Shown: positions 44,418 to 54,695 of the stretch, piece by piece | Layout of the letters: each line of letters starts with the position of its first letter | Position numbering within the stretch: the stretch's first letter is position 1 | DNA from: Rubrivivax sp. | Lineage (GTDB): Bacteria > Pseudomonadota > Gammaproteobacteria > Burkholderiales > Burkholderiaceae_C | Assembly: GCA_030653385.1 (NCBI GenBank) | Contig: JAURZM010000050.1 | Location: 1 to 64,000, forward strand | Direction of reading: 5' to 3' | Length of the DNA: 64,000 nt | Translations under genes and position numbers: made by a program | The notes under the pieces: model-generated | The model's input: only the letters and a program-made list of their open reading frames with translations | What the model was told of the DNA's origin: nothing | Databases searched by the model: none

Positions 44418-44454
44418 TGCACCAAGCAGCGGCAGCGCGCGCGGCGCTGGTGCA
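44418..44454 (-). promoter_or_regulatory. paired NtrC-like half-sites
   Basis: TGCACCA (44454-44448) and TGGTGCA (44424-44418) face each other with centres about 30 bases apart, three helical turns, and lie 50-85 bases upstream of the sigma-54 promoter. Each half matches the TGCACC/GGTGCA arms of NtrC sites, although a full 17-base site is not formed. They fall in the spacer after the nasT stop, where an enhancer would be expected. Confidence 0.5.
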
Positions 44455-44474
44455 TGCAGGCCCTGCGTCCGCCG

Positions 44475-45107
44475 CTACATCAGCAAGTCGGCCGCATCGA
44501 CGATGCGCCGCGCGATGTCGGCCATCTTCAGCCCCTTGTCCATGGCCGCCTTGCGGATGCGTGCGTATGCCTCGGGTTCGCCGATCTGGTGCCTTTGCAT
44601 CAGCAGGCCCTTGGCGCGGTCGACCACCTTGCGGTCGGCGAGCTGGCTGCGTGCGTCGGCCAGTTCCTTGCGAAGCGTCTCTTCGTGTTCGAAACGGGCC
44701 AGCGCCACGTCCAGCACCGGTTTCACGCGCTCTGGCGCCAGCCCGGCCACCACGTAGGCCGTGACGCCGGCGGCAATGGCCGCGCGCACATGCGTGGTGT
44801 CGCTGTCGTCGGTGAACAGCACGATGGGGCGGCGCGCGTCGCGCGTGGCCATCACCACGTGTTCGAGCGTGTCGCGCGCCTGGCTCTCGGCGTCGACGAT
44901 GATCATGTCGGGCTGCAGCTGCGCCAGGCGTTCGGGCAGAAAGGTGTCCACCGGCAGCACGGCCACGATGTTGTAGCCGGCCTCGAGCAAACCGATGCGC
45001 AGGCTGCGGGACCGTTCCACTTCGAGCTCGGCCGCGTCGTCGCCCGGTTCGGTGACCAGCGAATCGGGCGCGACGATGACGATGCGGGTGGCTTCGGTGG
45101 CAGGCAC
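44475..45107 (-). CDS. nasT: NasT-like ANTAR response regulator
   Basis: The protein of about 210 residues has a receiver-like domain ([50 protein letters not shown]) and a C-terminal ANTAR RNA-binding domain ([20 protein letters not shown] through [16 protein letters not shown] helices). ANTAR proteins release transcription from leader terminators by binding paired hairpins, and such hairpins precede nrtA directly downstream. The start is set at the GTG at 45107 because no ATG is near; the first 12 residues are unconserved. No NasS-like nitrate sensor gene is seen beside it. It diverges from tsaD by 65 bases. Confidence 0.88.
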   Translation of the reverse strand: MPATEATRIVIVAPDSLVTEPGDDAAELEVERSRSLRIGLLEAGYNIVAVLPVDTFLPERLAQLQPDMIIVDAESQARDTLEHVVMATRDARRPIVLFTDDSDTTHVRAAIAAGVTAYVVAGLAPERVKPVLDVALARFEHEETLRKELADARSQLADRKVVDRAKGLLMQRHQIGEPEAYARIRKAAMDKGLKMADIARRIVDAADLLM

Positions 45108-45172
45108 CTCGGCCCCGAGTGCAACTTCCGCGCCAGCCGCCGGCGCGAAGTGCGCCAGTAGACTCCACCGCG

Positions 45173-46207
45173 ATGAAAGTGCTCGGATTCGAATCGTCGT
45201 GCGACGAGACCGGAGTGGCCCTGGTCGAAGCCCGATCAGAAGGCCAGCCGCGCCTGTTGGCCGAGGCCTTGCACAGCCAGGTCGACATGCACGCGGCGTA
45301 TGGCGGCGTGGTGCCTGAACTGGCATCGCGCGACCATATCCGGCGTGTGCTGCCTTTGGCCACGCAGGTGCTGCAGCAGGCGGGCTGCACCTTGGCCGAT
45401 GTCGACCTGGTGGCCTACACCCGCGGCCCCGGGCTGGCCGGCGCCCTGCTGGTGGGCGCCGGTGTGGCCGTGGCGCTGGCCGCTGCGCTGGGCAAACCGG
45501 CGCTGGGCATCCACCACCTCGAAGGTCACCTGTTGTCGCCTTTTCTGGCCGACGACGCACCGCAGTTCCCCTTCGTCGCCTTGCTGGTGTCGGGCGGCCA
45601 CACACAGTTGATGGCGGTGGCGGGCGTGGGTCGCTACGAACTGCTCGGCGAGACCATCGACGACGCCGCTGGCGAGGCCTTCGACAAAAGTGCCAAGTTG
45701 ATGGGCCTGGGCTACCCCGGTGGCCCGGCGCTGGCGCGGCTGGCAGACCAGGGCGACGCCCAGGCCTTTGCCTTGCCACGACCGCTGCTGCACAGCAAGG
45801 ACCTGGACTTTTCTTTTGCCGGCCTGAAAACCGCCGTGCTCACGCAGCACCGCAAGCTGGGCGCGGTGGTGACCGAACAGGCGCGCGCCGACCTGGCGGC
45901 CAGCACACAGGCCGCCATCGTCGACGTGCTGGTCGCCAAGTCACTGAAGGCCCTGAAACAGACGGGCCTGAAGCGCCTGGTGGTGGCCGGCGGCGTGGGC
46001 GCCAACCTGCGCCTGCGGGCCATGCTCAACGCCGGCACGGCACGCATCGGTGCGCAGGTTCACTACCCGCCGCTGGCTCTGTGCACCGACAACGGCGCCA
46101 TGATCGCGCTGGCCGCCGCGCTGCGCTGGCAACACGGCCTGGCCACGCTGGAACATGGCGGCGCTTTCGACGTGCGGCCGCGATGGCCGCTGGCCGAGAT
46201 CAGTTGA
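45173..46207 (+). CDS. tsaD: tRNA N6-threonylcarbamoyladenosine transferase
   Basis: The 344-residue TsaD (Kae1/YgjD) installs threonylcarbamoyl on A37 of ANN-decoding tRNAs with TsaB and TsaE. Motifs are [17 protein letters not shown], the metal-binding [17 protein letters not shown] and the C-terminal [13 protein letters not shown]. The ATG at 45173 directly precedes the conserved start. Its 3' end overlaps the stop of the convergent hsp20 gene by eight bases. Confidence 0.95.
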   Translation: MKVLGFESSCDETGVALVEARSEGQPRLLAEALHSQVDMHAAYGGVVPELASRDHIRRVLPLATQVLQQAGCTLADVDLVAYTRGPGLAGALLVGAGVAVALAAALGKPALGIHHLEGHLLSPFLADDAPQFPFVALLVSGGHTQLMAVAGVGRYELLGETIDDAAGEAFDKSAKLMGLGYPGGPALARLADQGDAQAFALPRPLLHSKDLDFSFAGLKTAVLTQHRKLGAVVTEQARADLAASTQAAIVDVLVAKSLKALKQTGLKRLVVAGGVGANLRLRAMLNAGTARIGAQVHYPPLALCTDNGAMIALAAALRWQHGLATLEHGGAFDVRPRWPLAEIS

Positions 46208-46631
46208 CTGTTATCTGTGCTGCAGCACGCGCGCTGCGCTTGGGCAGCGTCAGTGTCAGCACACCATGGTCCAGCTTGGCCGCGGCTTCGCTCTGGTCCA
46301 CCTCGACCGGCAGCGTGAAGGTGCGGGCGTATCGCGCAGCCGAGCGCTCGCGGTAGACGATGCGTTCACCGTCCTTCTTCTCTTCGGTGTGCTGGCTCTG
46401 CGCCTGCACCGTGACCTGGCGGCCCTCCACGGAAATCTTCACGTCTTCCTTGGCAACACCAGGTACTTCCAGCTTCACGGTGTAGGCCTGTTCGGTTTCT
46501 GCCACGTCCAGCGCAGGGCTGCGGGCGGCCACGGCTTCGGGCGCGGCCACGGTGGACAGGAAACGTTCGACGGTGTCGTCGAACAGGCGGGAAAACTGGC
46601 GTGAATCGCGGCTGACGGGAACGACGAACAT
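46200..46631 (-). CDS. small heat shock protein, Hsp20 family
   Basis: The 143-residue chaperone has an alpha-crystallin domain: [38 protein letters not shown] and the C-terminal [14 protein letters not shown]. It prevents aggregation of unfolded proteins. The conserved I-x-I/V motif at the extreme C-terminus appears as ITVN. It overlaps the 3' end of tsaD and diverges from the binding-protein gene with about 100 bases between starts, where I see no clear ROSE-type thermometer. Confidence 0.92.
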   Translation of the reverse strand: MFVVPVSRDSRQFSRLFDDTVERFLSTVAAPEAVAARSPALDVAETEQAYTVKLEVPGVAKEDVKISVEGRQVTVQAQSQHTEEKKDGERIVYRERSAARYARTFTLPVEVDQSEAAAKLDHGVLTLTLPKRSARAAAQITVN

Positions 46632-46732
46632 GGTGACTCCTACAATCGGTTGGCTGGCTCCGCACCCCTGCGGGGCCCGTGCACAGAAGATGCGCTCCGC
46701 ACTTCAGCTTTCAAGACCCCCCTGTCATCCAC

Positions 46733-48022
46733 GTGAACCTGAACCGACGCGCCTGCCTGGCGCTGCCGCTGGCCCTGGCCACGAGCCGCCTTTCGGCACA
46801 GACATCCGCACAGACATCTGCCGAGCCGATCCGCCTGGCGCTGGTCGAAGCCCTTTCCGGGCCCTTCGCGAATGCCGGTGAGGCCGTCTTCCGCAACCTG
46901 GTGCTGGCCACCGAGCGGGTCAACCGCGCCGGCGGTGTGCGGGTGGGCGGTGTGCGGCGGCCACTGCTGCTGCAGCGATTCGACAGCAAGGGCAACACCG
47001 AAGAGGCGATGTCGACGCTGCGCGCCGCGCTGGACCAGCGCGTCGGCTTCATCCTGCAGGGCAACAGTTCGGCCGTTGCGGCGGCACTGATCGACACGCT
47101 GGACAAACACAATCTGCGGGAACCGCAGAATCGCGCGCTGTTCCTGAACTACTCGGCGGTCGACCCGGTGCTCAGCAACGAACGCTGCAGCTTCTGGCAC
47201 TTCCGCTTCGACGCCCACGCCGACATGCGGCTGGCCGCACTGACCGACGTGCTGCGCGACGACCGCAGCGTGCAACGCCTCTACATCATCGGCCAGGACT
47301 ACAGCTTCGGTCAGCATGTGCTGGCGCAGGCGCGCGTGATGATGGCCGCCAAGCGGCCCGACATGCAGATCGTCGGCAGCGAACTGCACCCGCTGGGCAA
47401 GGTGCGCGACTTCTTGCCCTATGCCGCCAAGATCAAGGCCAGCGGTGCCCAGGCGGTGCTGACCGGCAACTGGGGCAGCGATCTCACGCTGCTGGTGCGC
47501 GCGTTGCGCGACGTGGGCAGCGACGCCAAGCTCTACACCTTCTACGGCAACGCGCTGGGCGCACCGGCGGCCATTGGCGAAGCCGGTGTCGGCCGTGTGC
47601 TGGCCGTGGCCGAGTGGCACCCCAACCTGGGCGGCGCGGCGTCCGACGCGTTTTACGCCGGCTTTCGTCAACGTTTTGTGCAGCCGCAGGACGATTACGT
47701 GCACGTGCGCATCCAACTGCTGGTGGAGATGCTGGCCGCGGCCATCGAAAAGGTTGGCAGCACGGAAGCCGCCGATGTGGCGCGGGCGCTGGAAGGTGCC
47801 ACGTCCGCCGGCACGTCGATGGGCGCCTGGCACCCGGCGACGATGCGCGCCGCCGACCACCAGCTGCAGCAGCCGCTGGTCGTGAGCCAGATGGAACGGG
47901 TGGGCACGCCGGGTGTGGTGCACGACGTCGAAGGATCGGGTTTCGGCTTTCGCACCGTGCGCCGGCTGGCGCCCGAGGCCGTGGCACAAGGCCACAGCTG
48001 CCGCATGACGCGGCCCGATTGA
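46733..48022 (+). CDS. ABC transporter substrate-binding protein, branched-chain amino acid type
   Basis: The protein of about 429 residues is a periplasmic binding protein of the leucine/isoleucine/valine-binding (LivK-like) family: EPIRLALVEALSGPFANAGE at the N-terminus, AAKIKASGAQAVLTGNWG and an extended C-terminal lobe. A basic, hydrophobic N-terminus (NLNRRACLALPLALATSRLS) serves as signal, possibly Tat. The start is a GTG at 46733; other starts upstream would put extra residues before the signal. No permease or ATPase gene is adjacent, so it works with a transporter elsewhere. The ligand is unknown. The aminotransferase gene follows after about 30 bases. Confidence 0.88.
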   Translation: MNLNRRACLALPLALATSRLSAQTSAQTSAEPIRLALVEALSGPFANAGEAVFRNLVLATERVNRAGGVRVGGVRRPLLLQRFDSKGNTEEAMSTLRAALDQRVGFILQGNSSAVAAALIDTLDKHNLREPQNRALFLNYSAVDPVLSNERCSFWHFRFDAHADMRLAALTDVLRDDRSVQRLYIIGQDYSFGQHVLAQARVMMAAKRPDMQIVGSELHPLGKVRDFLPYAAKIKASGAQAVLTGNWGSDLTLLVRALRDVGSDAKLYTFYGNALGAPAAIGEAGVGRVLAVAEWHPNLGGAASDAFYAGFRQRFVQPQDDYVHVRIQLLVEMLAAAIEKVGSTEAADVARALEGATSAGTSMGAWHPATMRAADHQLQQPLVVSQMERVGTPGVVHDVEGSGFGFRTVRRLAPEAVAQGHSCRMTRPD

Positions 48023-48052
48023 CCGTCAAACACCGAAGCCGGAGAAACCCCC

Positions 48053-49225
48053 TTGCGCACCGCCATCCAGAACCTGCCCGGTTCGAAGATCCGCGAAGTG
48101 GCCAACGCCGGCCTGGGCCGCAGCGACGTGCTGGCCTTCTGGTTTGGCGAAAGCGACGAGGTCACGCCCGAGCCCATCCGACAGGCCGCCGCCGACTCGC
48201 TGCTGCGCGGCGAAACCTTCTATTCGCACAACCTGGGCCTGCCCGAGCTGCGCCAAGCCATCGCGGCCTACGCCAGCGGCCTGCACGGGCCGCTGGACGT
48301 GGAGCGCGTGGCGGTCACCTCGTCGGGTGTCACCGCGCTGATGCTGGCCATGCAGATGCTGCTGGACGCAGGCGACGAACTGGTCGCCGTGGTGCCGGTT
48401 TGGCCCAACCTCACGGCGCAACCGCAGATCCTGGGCGCCAAGGTCAAGCGCGTGTCGCTGCGTCCGAAAGAAGGCCTGTGGCAGCTGGACCTGGACGAAC
48501 TGCTGGCCGCCGTCACCGACAAGACGCGGGTGTTGCTGCTCAACGCCCCCAACAACCCCACCGGCTGGACGCTGAGCCGCGAAGAGCAGCAGTCCTTGCT
48601 GTTGCACTGCCGCCGCACGGGCACCTGGATCGTGGCCGACGAGGTCTACGAGCGCATCCACTTCGGCGGCGCACGCTGCGCACCGTCTTTCCTGGACGTG
48701 GCCACGCCCGACGACCGCCTGCTCATCGCTCACAGCTTCAGCAAGAGTTTTCTGATGACCGGTTGGCGCCTGGGCTGGCTGGTGTTGCCGGCCTCTTCGC
48801 CGGCCCATGGCTACCTGGACGCCGCCGGCAAGCTGCTGGAGTTCAACAGCTCCTGCGCCCCGGTTTTTGTGCAGCGGGGTGCCCAGGCAGCACTGGCCAT
48901 GGCCGACACCCTGGTGCCGCGCATCGTGGCCGACCTGAAGGCCCGCCGCGACCAACTGATCGCCGGCCTGCAGGCTCTGCCGCGTGTGACCGTGGCCACG
49001 CCACCGGGTGGGCTGTACGCCTTTTTCCGCGTCGAAGGCCTGCCGGATTCCAACAACTCCCTGGCCCTGGCCAAACGCCTGGTGGCCGATCACGGCCTGG
49101 GCCTGGCACCGGGTGCTGCCTTCGGCGATGAGGGCGAGGGCTGGTTGCGTTGGTGTTTTGCTTCGCAGGACCCGGCACGGCTGGACCTGGGTCTGAACCG
49201 GCTGGCGGGCGCCATCAGGCTATAA
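48053..49225 (+). CDS. pyridoxal phosphate-dependent aminotransferase, class I/II
   Basis: The 390-residue enzyme has the fold-type I features [34 protein letters not shown], the PLP lysine in [18 protein letters not shown], and the substrate arginine near WLRWCFA. It resembles AspC/ArAT-like aminotransferases of subgroup I-gamma, but the substrate is not defined by sequence. It starts with TTG at 48053, supported by GGAGA eight bases upstream. It may be co-transcribed with the preceding binding-protein gene, which would suit amino acid use. Confidence 0.88.
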   Translation: MRTAIQNLPGSKIREVANAGLGRSDVLAFWFGESDEVTPEPIRQAAADSLLRGETFYSHNLGLPELRQAIAAYASGLHGPLDVERVAVTSSGVTALMLAMQMLLDAGDELVAVVPVWPNLTAQPQILGAKVKRVSLRPKEGLWQLDLDELLAAVTDKTRVLLLNAPNNPTGWTLSREEQQSLLLHCRRTGTWIVADEVYERIHFGGARCAPSFLDVATPDDRLLIAHSFSKSFLMTGWRLGWLVLPASSPAHGYLDAAGKLLEFNSSCAPVFVQRGAQAALAMADTLVPRIVADLKARRDQLIAGLQALPRVTVATPPGGLYAFFRVEGLPDSNNSLALAKRLVADHGLGLAPGAAFGDEGEGWLRWCFASQDPARLDLGLNRLAGAIRL

Positions 49226-49227
49226 TC
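49222..49227 (+). promoter_or_regulatory. -10 box for rpsO
   Basis: A perfect TATAAT lies at the end of the aminotransferase gene, 147 bases before the rpsO start. The -35 region is poorly conserved. It probably starts the rpsO-pnp transcript. Confidence 0.45.
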
Positions 49228-49373
49228 ACCAGCTCTTTGGCCGTCAGGCTGAAGAACAGCACGGCGTCGGTCGGTTTCACTGGCGTCCGCAAGTCCACCC
49301 GGAAACCCTCGCGACGCAGCGGCTCACGTTGGCGTGCCTGCGCGGGGCGGTTTCCAAAAAACCAAGGAAATCT

Positions 49374-49643
49374 ATGCCCCTGACCACCGCCACCACGGCC
49401 GAAGTCGTCAAGACCCACGCCCGCGGCCCTGCCGACACCGGCAGCCCCGAAGTTCAAGTTGCACTGCTGACCACGCGCATCAACGAACTCACGCCGCACT
49501 TCAAGCAACACGCCAAGGACCACCACGGTCGCCGCGGCCTGCTGAAGATGGTCAATGCGCGCAAGCGCCTGCTGTCCTACCTGAAGGCCAAGGACGCCGA
49601 CCGCTACACCGCGCTGATCGCCAAGCTGGGCCTGCGCAAGTAA
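49374..49643 (+). CDS. rpsO: 30S ribosomal protein S15
   Basis: The 89-residue S15 is recognised by [39 protein letters not shown] and [12 protein letters not shown]. It binds the central junction of 16S rRNA early in 30S assembly and in E. coli also represses its own mRNA. AAGGA lies six bases before the ATG. As in most proteobacteria it is followed by pnp. Confidence 0.96.
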   Translation: MPLTTATTAEVVKTHARGPADTGSPEVQVALLTTRINELTPHFKQHAKDHHGRRGLLKMVNARKRLLSYLKAKDADRYTALIAKLGLRK

Positions 49644-49650
49644 GTTCCAC

Positions 49651-49681
49651 CCAGGGGGCGCCGGCTGCCGGTGCCCCCTGG
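49651..49681 (+). terminator. rpsO-pnp spacer hairpin
   Basis: CCAGGGGGCGCCGGC pairs with GCCGGTGCCCCCTGG with one G-T pair, a stem of up to 15 base pairs, followed by CCCTTTC. It can weaken read-through into pnp or serve as the double-stranded site that RNase III cuts in E. coli pnp autoregulation. Confidence 0.65.
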
Positions 49682-49807
49682 CCCTTTCAGCCAACTCAAC
49701 AACCGGGCCGCAAGAGCTGTGTCATTCCAAGGGCATCCACCGTCACACGACGCAGGGTCTCGCTGGAATGGCATTGCGCTGCCCAACATCCCAGAGGACG
49801 ACAAGGC

Positions 49808-52102
49808 ATGAGCATGTTCAACAAAGTCACCAAGACCTTCCAGTGGGGTCCCCACACCGTCACGCTCGAGACCGGCGAAATCGCCCGTCAGGCCAGTGGC
49901 GCCGTGCTGGTCAACATCGACGACACCGTGGTGCTGGCCACCGTGGTGGCCAAGACCGACGCCAAGGCCGGGCAGGACTTTTTCCCGCTGACCGTGGACT
50001 ACACCGAAAAGAGCTACGCCGCGGGCAAGATCCCCGGCAGCTTCTTCAAGCGCGAAGGCCGGCCCAGTGAGCTGGAGACGCTGACCTGCCGCCTGATCGA
50101 CCGCCCCATCCGCCCCCTGTTCCCGGACGGCTTCTTCAATGAAGTGCAGGTCATCATCCACGTCGTCAGCCTGAACCCCGAGGTGCAGGCCGACATCGCC
50201 GCGATGATCGGCACCAGCGCCGCGTTGGCCATCAGCGGCATCCCCTTCAACGGCCCCATCGGTGCGGCACGTGTGGGTTACGTCGACGGCCAGTACGTGC
50301 TGAACCCGGGCAAGACCGAACTGGCCGGCAGCCAGCTGGACCTGGTGGTGGCCGGTACCGAATCGGCCGTGCTGATGGTGGAATCTGAAGCCGACCAGTT
50401 GTCTGAAGAAATCATGCTCGGCGCCGTGGTGTTTGGCCACGACCAGGGCAAGATCGCCATTGCCGCCATCAACGAACTGGTGCGTGACGCCGGCAAGCCG
50501 GAATGGCAGTGGACACCCCCGGCCAAGGACGAGCCGCTGATCGCCAAGGTCACCGCGCTGGCCGAAGAGCCGCTGCGTGCGGCCTACCAGATCCGCAGCA
50601 AGCAGGCCCGCACCCAAGCCACGCGTGACGCCTACGCCGCCGTGTTCTCGGCACTGAAGGCCGAAGGCGTGGACTTCGACAGCGTCAAGGTCGAAGGCCT
50701 GCTGTTCGAGATCGAATCGCGCCTGGTGCGTGGCCAGATCCTGGCCGGCGAGCCGCGCATCGACGGCCGCGACACACGCACCGTGCGTGCCATCGAAATC
50801 CGCAACAGCGTGCTGCCGCGCACCCACGGTTCTTCGCTGTTCACCCGCGGTGAAACGCAGGCGCTGGTGGTGGCCACGCTGGGCACCGCACGCGACGCGC
50901 AGCGCATCGACGCTTTGTCCGGTGAGTTCACCGACAACTTCATGCTGCACTACAACATGCCGCCGTTTGCGACTGGCGAGGCCGGTCGCTTCGGCACGCC
51001 CAAGCGGCGCGAAATCGGCCACGGCCGGTTGGCCAAGCGGGCGCTGATTGCGGTGTTGCCGAAGAATGAAGACTTCCCGTACACGATCCGCATCGTGTCT
51101 GAAGTGACCGAGAGCAACGGCTCTTCGTCGATGGCCAGCGTTTGCGGCGGCTGCCTGAGCATGCTGGACGCCGGCGTGCCGCTGAAGGCCCACGTGGCCG
51201 GCATCGCCATGGGCCTGATCAAGGACGGCAACCGCTTCGCCGTGCTGACCGACATCCTGGGTGACGAAGATCACCTGGGTGACATGGACTTCAAGGTGGC
51301 CGGCACCACCGCAGGCATCACCGCGCTGCAGATGGACATCAAGATCCAGGGCATCACCAAGGAAATCATGCAGGTGGCCCTGGCGCAGGCCAAGGAAGCA
51401 CGCCTGCACATCCTGGCCAAGATGGTCGAAGCCGTGGGCGGCGCCAAAGCTGAAGTGAGCCAGTTCGCACCGCGCCTGTACACGATGAAGATCAACACGG
51501 AAAAAATCCGTGACGTCATCGGCAAGGGCGGCGCCACCATCCGTGCGCTGACCGAAGAAACCGGCTGCACCATCGACATCGGTGAAGACGGCACCATCAC
51601 GGTTGCCAGCACCGACGCCGACAAGGCCGCCTTTGCGCTGAAGCGCATCGCCGAGATCACGGCTGAAGCCGAAATCGGCAAGGTCTACGAAGGCCCGGTG
51701 ACGAAGATCCTGGACTTCGGTGCACTCATCAACATCCTGCCCGGCAAGGACGGCCTGCTGCACATCAGCCAGATCGCCCACCAGCGGGTCGAGAAGGTCG
51801 AGGACTTCCTGAAGGAAGGCCAGATCGTGCAGGTCAAGGTGCTGGAGACCGACGAAAAGGGCCGCATCAAGCTCAGCATGAAGGCGTTGCTTGAACGACC
51901 CGAGGGCATGCCGGAAGAGCGTTTCGAACCTCGTGGCGACCGTCCGCCGCGCCGTGACCGTGACGACCGCCCGCGCCGCGAGCGCAGCGACCGTGACGAC
52001 CGCCCGCGCCGTGACGCTGCGCCCTCTGAAGGTGGCCTCGAGGCCCCGGCCGCCGCACCGGCAGAAGCCGCTGCGCCCGAAGCGCCCAAGCCCACCGAGT
52101 GA
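49808..52102 (+). CDS. pnp: polyribonucleotide nucleotidyltransferase
   Basis: The 764-residue PNPase degrades RNA 3' to 5' with phosphate. It has two RNase PH domains ([20 protein letters not shown] onward, and [20 protein letters not shown]), then a KH domain ([20 protein letters not shown]) and an S1 domain ([20 protein letters not shown]). The C-terminal 60 residues form a tail with repeated RDDRPRR and RSDRDD units, ending Ala/Glu/Pro-rich, which E. coli PNPase lacks. GAGGA stands about ten bases before the ATG at 49808. Its stop is within a few bases of the next start. Confidence 0.96.
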   Translation: MSMFNKVTKTFQWGPHTVTLETGEIARQASGAVLVNIDDTVVLATVVAKTDAKAGQDFFPLTVDYTEKSYAAGKIPGSFFKREGRPSELETLTCRLIDRPIRPLFPDGFFNEVQVIIHVVSLNPEVQADIAAMIGTSAALAISGIPFNGPIGAARVGYVDGQYVLNPGKTELAGSQLDLVVAGTESAVLMVESEADQLSEEIMLGAVVFGHDQGKIAIAAINELVRDAGKPEWQWTPPAKDEPLIAKVTALAEEPLRAAYQIRSKQARTQATRDAYAAVFSALKAEGVDFDSVKVEGLLFEIESRLVRGQILAGEPRIDGRDTRTVRAIEIRNSVLPRTHGSSLFTRGETQALVVATLGTARDAQRIDALSGEFTDNFMLHYNMPPFATGEAGRFGTPKRREIGHGRLAKRALIAVLPKNEDFPYTIRIVSEVTESNGSSSMASVCGGCLSMLDAGVPLKAHVAGIAMGLIKDGNRFAVLTDILGDEDHLGDMDFKVAGTTAGITALQMDIKIQGITKEIMQVALAQAKEARLHILAKMVEAVGGAKAEVSQFAPRLYTMKINTEKIRDVIGKGGATIRALTEETGCTIDIGEDGTITVASTDADKAAFALKRIAEITAEAEIGKVYEGPVTKILDFGALINILPGKDGLLHISQIAHQRVEKVEDFLKEGQIVQVKVLETDEKGRIKLSMKALLERPEGMPEERFEPRGDRPPRRDRDDRPRRERSDRDDRPRRDAAPSEGGLEAPAAAPAEAAAPEAPKPTE

Positions 52103-52104
52103 CG

Positions 52105-53094
52105 ATGCGCGCCATCGAGATCACGGCCCCGGGCGGGCCCGAGGTGCTGGTGCCGTGTGAGCGGCCCACACCCGAGCCGCGCCCGGGTGAGTTGCTGATC
52201 GCGGTGCAGGCCAGCGGTGTGAACCGGCCCGACGTGCTGCAACGCAAGGGGCGTTACCCCGTGCCACCCGGTGTGTCGGACCTGCCGGGGCTCGAGATCG
52301 CCGGCACCGTGGCTGGCGGCGCTGCCGCTGACCTGGCCATGGCCGGGCTGAAGATCGGTGACGCCGTGTGTGCACTGGTGGCCGGCGGCGGTTATGCCGA
52401 GTTCTGTGTCGCGCCTGCAGGCCAGTGCCTGCCGGTGCCGCAGGGCCTGAACATGATCGAGGCCGCCAGCCTGCCCGAAACCTTCTTCACGGTGTGGCAG
52501 AACGTGTATGCCATCGCCGGCTTGAAGGCCGGCGAAACATTGCTGGTGCAAGGTGGCAGCAGTGGCATCGGCGTCACCGCCATCCAGTTGGCCAAGGCCC
52601 TGGGTGCCACGGTGATCATCACCGCCGGCAGCGACCAAAAGTGCGCCGCTTGTGTGGCCCTGGGTGCCGACCACGCCATCAACTACCGCACGCAGGACTT
52701 CGTGGCCGAGGCCAAGCGCCTGACGGGTGGCAAGGGGGTCGACGTGGTGCTGGACATGGTGGCCGGCGACTACGTGGGTCGCGAGATCGAGTGCCTGGCC
52801 GAAGAGGGCCGCCTGGCCATCATCGCCACGCAGGGTGGCAACACCAGCACCATCGACAGCGGCCTGGTGTTGCGCAAGCGGCTCAGCATCACCGGCTCAA
52901 CCCTGCGGCCACGCAGCGTGGCCTACAAGACCGTGCTGGCGCAGCAACTGCGCGCCACGGCCTGGCCGCTGATCGAAGCCGGCAAGGTCAAGCCGGTGAT
53001 CCACCAGGTTTTCCCCGCCAACCAGGCGGCCGCGGCCCACGCGCTGATGGAGAGCAGCACACACGTGGGCAAGATCGTTCTGACGTGGCAGTGA
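52105..53094 (+). CDS. NAD(P)H quinone oxidoreductase, zeta-crystallin/PIG3 type
   Basis: The 329-residue protein is a medium-chain dehydrogenase without zinc ligands. It has the GroES-like N-terminal part ([20 protein letters not shown]) and a Rossmann domain with [18 protein letters not shown] that prefers NADPH. Members reduce quinones one electron at a time. A GTG at 52099 overlapping the pnp stop is an alternative start. Its position between pnp and tpiA is widely conserved in Burkholderiales. Confidence 0.9.
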   Translation: MRAIEITAPGGPEVLVPCERPTPEPRPGELLIAVQASGVNRPDVLQRKGRYPVPPGVSDLPGLEIAGTVAGGAAADLAMAGLKIGDAVCALVAGGGYAEFCVAPAGQCLPVPQGLNMIEAASLPETFFTVWQNVYAIAGLKAGETLLVQGGSSGIGVTAIQLAKALGATVIITAGSDQKCAACVALGADHAINYRTQDFVAEAKRLTGGKGVDVVLDMVAGDYVGREIECLAEEGRLAIIATQGGNTSTIDSGLVLRKRLSITGSTLRPRSVAYKTVLAQQLRATAWPLIEAGKVKPVIHQVFPANQAAAAHALMESSTHVGKIVLTWQ

Positions 53095-53102
53095 GGCAAA
53101 GC

Positions 53103-53843
53103 ATGCGGCGCAAACTGGTGGTGGGTAACTGGAAGATGCACGGCAGCCGCCTGGCCAATGCCGAACTGCTGGCGGCGCTGCTGGCCGCGCGGCCCTTCGC
53201 GGCCGACGTGGCGGTGTGTGCGCCGGCGGTGTTCCTGAGCGAAGTCGCGGCCTCGCTGGCGGCCAGCGACATCCGCTGGGGTGCGCAGGACGTGTCGGCC
53301 CACGAGCAGGGCGCCTACACCGGCGAACTCTCGGCCGCCATGCTGCAGGAAGTGGGTTGCCGCTACACGCTGGTGGGCCACAGCGAACGCCGCGCCTACC
53401 ACGCTGAAAGCGACCAGCTGGTGGCACAGAAGGCCCAGGCTGCCTTGGCCAAAGGCGTGACGCCCATCGTCTGTGTTGGCGAGACACTGGCCGAACGCGA
53501 AGCCGGCCAGACCGACGCCGTGGTCAAGCGCCAGCTGTCCGCCGTGATCCACCAACTGGCGCATTGCGCGGCCGAGATGGTGGTGGCCTACGAACCGGTG
53601 TGGGCCATCGGCACCGGCCGCACTGCCAGCCCCGAACAGGCGCAAGCGGTGCATGCCGTGTTGCGTGCTCAGCTGCAGGCCGCCACCGGCCGCGGCGACA
53701 GCATGAAGATCCTCTACGGCGGCAGCGTGAAGGCCGACAACGCGGCCACGCTGTTTGCGCAGGCCGACATCGACGGCGGCTTGATTGGCGGAGCTTCGCT
53801 GAAAGCCGCCGACTTCATCGCGATCTGCAGGGCGGCCCAGTGA
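53103..53843 (+). CDS. tpiA: triosephosphate isomerase
   Basis: The 246-residue glycolytic enzyme interconverts dihydroxyacetone phosphate and glyceraldehyde 3-phosphate. Catalytic residues are seen in VGNWKMHG (Lys), [11 protein letters not shown] (His) and [12 protein letters not shown] (Glu), and the phosphate loop is YGGSVKADN. It begins nine bases after the oxidoreductase stop and precedes secG. Confidence 0.96.
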   Translation: MRRKLVVGNWKMHGSRLANAELLAALLAARPFAADVAVCAPAVFLSEVAASLAASDIRWGAQDVSAHEQGAYTGELSAAMLQEVGCRYTLVGHSERRAYHAESDQLVAQKAQAALAKGVTPIVCVGETLAEREAGQTDAVVKRQLSAVIHQLAHCAAEMVVAYEPVWAIGTGRTASPEQAQAVHAVLRAQLQAATGRGDSMKILYGGSVKADNAATLFAQADIDGGLIGGASLKAADFIAICRAAQ

Positions 53844-53920
53844 GCGCGCAGCGGCGCGCTCAGCACCACCCGACCGTCACCCGAATCCTCTGAACAAAGA
53901 CCCCTGGAGTTCCACACATC

Positions 53921-54340
53921 ATGCAAATCTGGATGACCCTGATCCTGGCCGTGCAGCTGCTGTCCGCGCTGGCGATGATCGGCCTGGTGCTGATCCAGCA
54001 CGGCAAGGGCGCCGACATGGGCGCCTCGTTTGGCAGCGGTGCTTCGGGCAGCCTGTTCGGTGCCACCGGCAGCGCCAACTTCCTGTCGCGTTCCACCGCG
54101 GCCTGCGCCACGATCTTCTTCGTCAGCACGCTGGCCCTGACCTACCTGGGCAGTGCAAGCATCAGCAACCGCGGCAGCAGCAGCACCGGTGGCAGCAGCG
54201 TGCTCGACAGCGCAGCGCCATCAGCCAGTGCAGCGGATCCGGGTGCGATTCCTTCGGCCGCGCCGGGCGCAGTTCCTGCCCCTGCCACGCTGTCGGTGCC
54301 GGCCCCGATCCCGGCGCCTGCGTCGGCTGCTTCCAAGTAG
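53921..54340 (+). CDS. secG: preprotein translocase subunit SecG
   Basis: The 139-residue SecG has two membrane spans (LILAVQLLSALAMIGLVLIQ and AACATIFFVSTLALTYLG) flanking the conserved HGKGADMGASFGSGASGSLF loop. It helps SecYE-SecA move proteins across the inner membrane. The periplasmic tail of about 50 residues, rich in Ser, Ala and Pro, is longer than in E. coli (110 residues in all). A terminator hairpin follows before the tRNA gene. Confidence 0.94.
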   Translation: MQIWMTLILAVQLLSALAMIGLVLIQHGKGADMGASFGSGASGSLFGATGSANFLSRSTAACATIFFVSTLALTYLGSASISNRGSSSTGGSSVLDSAAPSASAADPGAIPSAAPGAVPAPATLSVPAPIPAPASAASK

Positions 54341-54369
54341 TGGGGAAGTCACCTCGAAGGGTGCCCACC

Positions 54370-54391
54370 ACAAGGGAGAACCCCTTGTTTT
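54370..54391 (+). terminator. secG terminator
   Basis: ACAAGGG (54370-54376), loop AGAAC and CCCTTGT (54382-54388) form a seven-base-pair stem followed by a short T-run. It separates secG from tRNA-Leu. Confidence 0.7.
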
Positions 54392-54468
54392 CGGGATAGA
54401 ATTCTCAGCTGTTCGGCAAGCAAGTACCTCATGCAAGCCGGGCATGCTGCGGAACCGAGATGCTCCGT

Positions 54469-54553
54469 GCCGACGTGGTGAAATTGGTAGACACGCTATC
54501 TTGAGGGGGTAGTGGCGAAAGCTGTGCGAGTTCGAGTCTCGCCGTCGGCACCA
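54469..54553 (+). tRNA. tRNA-Leu (GAG)
   Basis: The 85-base class II tRNA has a perfect acceptor stem GCCGACG/CGTCGGC, discriminator A and an encoded CCA end. The anticodon stem CTATC/GGTAG closes the loop TTGAGGG, so the anticodon is GAG and it reads CUU/CUC leucine codons. A long variable arm precedes the T arm with GTTCGAGTC. It stands between secG and nuoA, as in many Burkholderiales. Confidence 0.96.
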
Positions 54554-54594
54554 AGACCTTCTGAAGACCTGCCTGACAAGCTCACGCTCGATGG

Positions 54595-54658
54595 GCGCGC
54601 TTCGCAAAAGCTGTATCCCCGGGGGGCCCGGGGCCATGCTTGGCCAGCGCGCTTTTTT
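54595..54658 (+). terminator. terminator-like structure after tRNA-Leu
   Basis: GCGCGCT (54595-54601) can pair with AGCGCGC (54646-54652), which is followed by six Ts. An inner GC-rich CCCCGG/CCGGGG stem lies in the loop. It probably ends the tRNA transcript before nuoA. Confidence 0.55.
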
Positions 54659-54695
54659 GTGCCTGGAACCGACCTGACGGAATGCTGACAACATC

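Noticed and set aside
42872..44455. Longer nrtA start far upstream, through the leader
   Set aside because: The frame stays open by chance; the extra residues precede the Tat signal and would run through the terminator and hairpins.
49604..51781. 725-codon open frame opposite pnp
   Set aside because: Same shadow effect; the plus strand has the complete PNPase with all domains.
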